From the NCBI GenBank assembly GCA_012032975.1, contig JAAUPU010000179.1, positions 1 through 6,469 of the forward strand: a stretch of DNA of 6,469 bases. The letters are read 5' to 3'. This document shows, piece by piece, positions 6,421 to 6,469 of the stretch; positions within the stretch are counted from its first letter, which is position 1; each line of letters opens with the position of its first letter. The position numbers and the translations under genes are program-made. Origin of the DNA: Caldilineaceae bacterium (GTDB lineage Bacteria; Chloroflexota; Anaerolineae; Caldilineales; Caldilineaceae). The notes beneath the pieces were generated by a model. It did not search any database and was not told the origin of the DNA. It saw nothing but the letters and a program-made list of their open reading frames with translations.

Positions 6421-6469
6421 GGTTGTTTTTTTTTCCTCCGTTGGCGCATCCCAGCCACGATGGCGTCCC
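6417..6469 (-). CDS. Possible C-terminus of an upstream gene
   Basis: On the minus strand one frame is open from the window edge to TGA 6419-6417 and encodes DAIVAGMRQRRKKKQP, a basic tail of the kind that often ends a protein. Its TGA overlaps the ATG of the SH3 gene (ATGA), typical of translational coupling. The A9 run (6426-6434) would encode its Lys codons. Only 16 residues are visible, so the product cannot be identified and the call may be chance. Confidence 0.35.
   Translation of the reverse strand, partial: DAIVAGMRQRRKKKQP
6435..6439 (-). promoter_or_regulatory. Shine-Dalgarno-like GGAGG upstream of the SH3 gene
   Basis: On the minus strand GGAGG is followed by nine A and CAACC before ATG 6420. 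The spacing of 14 bases is long for a normal ribosome-binding site. Coupling to the overlapping upstream stop may matter more. No alternative in-frame start exists between the window edge and 6420. Confidence 0.45.

Overview
This 6.5 kb window is dense, GC-rich bacterial DNA. Four genes on the + strand (1-2925) face three genes on the - strand (6420-2965), with the end of a possible fourth - strand gene at the right edge. The style suggests an uncultured Chloroflexota bacterium (Anaerolineae/Caldilineae-like): a single-pass membrane protein with a long Thr/Ser/Pro-rich extracytoplasmic part and several bacterial SH3 domains, a WW-x-IP type multi-pass membrane protein, and a GT1 glycosyltransferase with a PGHLDWGGYL N-terminus. 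This assignment comes from recall of protein style, not from a search.

Plus strand, left to right: the C-terminal part of an alpha/beta hydrolase cut by the window edge; a short glucose/sorbosone-dehydrogenase-type beta-propeller half; a UGT/MGT-type (GT1) glycosyltransferase; and an intact xanthine phosphoribosyltransferase (xpt) with a strong Shine-Dalgarno sequence. The gaps are 5, 25 and 56 bases, so these genes may be co-transcribed, but no shared pathway is evident. Only xpt has a firm role, purine salvage.

Minus strand, in transcription order: a possible upstream gene whose stop overlaps the next start (ATGA); a 592-residue SH3-domain membrane protein; a 274-residue membrane protein built from internal repeats; and a nitrilase-superfamily C-N hydrolase. 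The gaps are 16 and 32 bases, which fits one operon ending convergently against xpt across a 39-base gap.

The most striking property is that five of the seven main genes are broken by one frameshift each, near 50, 2004, 3564, 4266 and 5991. In every case both halves are clearly homologous to one continuous protein. In four of them, restoring one base rebuilds an expected motif, and in three of those the missing base extends a run of the same base. This looks much more like uncorrected sequencing or assembly error than biology, so the genes are described as the continuous proteins they probably are. I found no RNA gene, CRISPR array, insertion sequence or defence system, and no convincing new multi-gene system. 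The most unusual protein features are the Trp-repeat cytoplasmic tail of the SH3 protein, the three-fold repeat in the membrane protein, and the half-length propeller gene.
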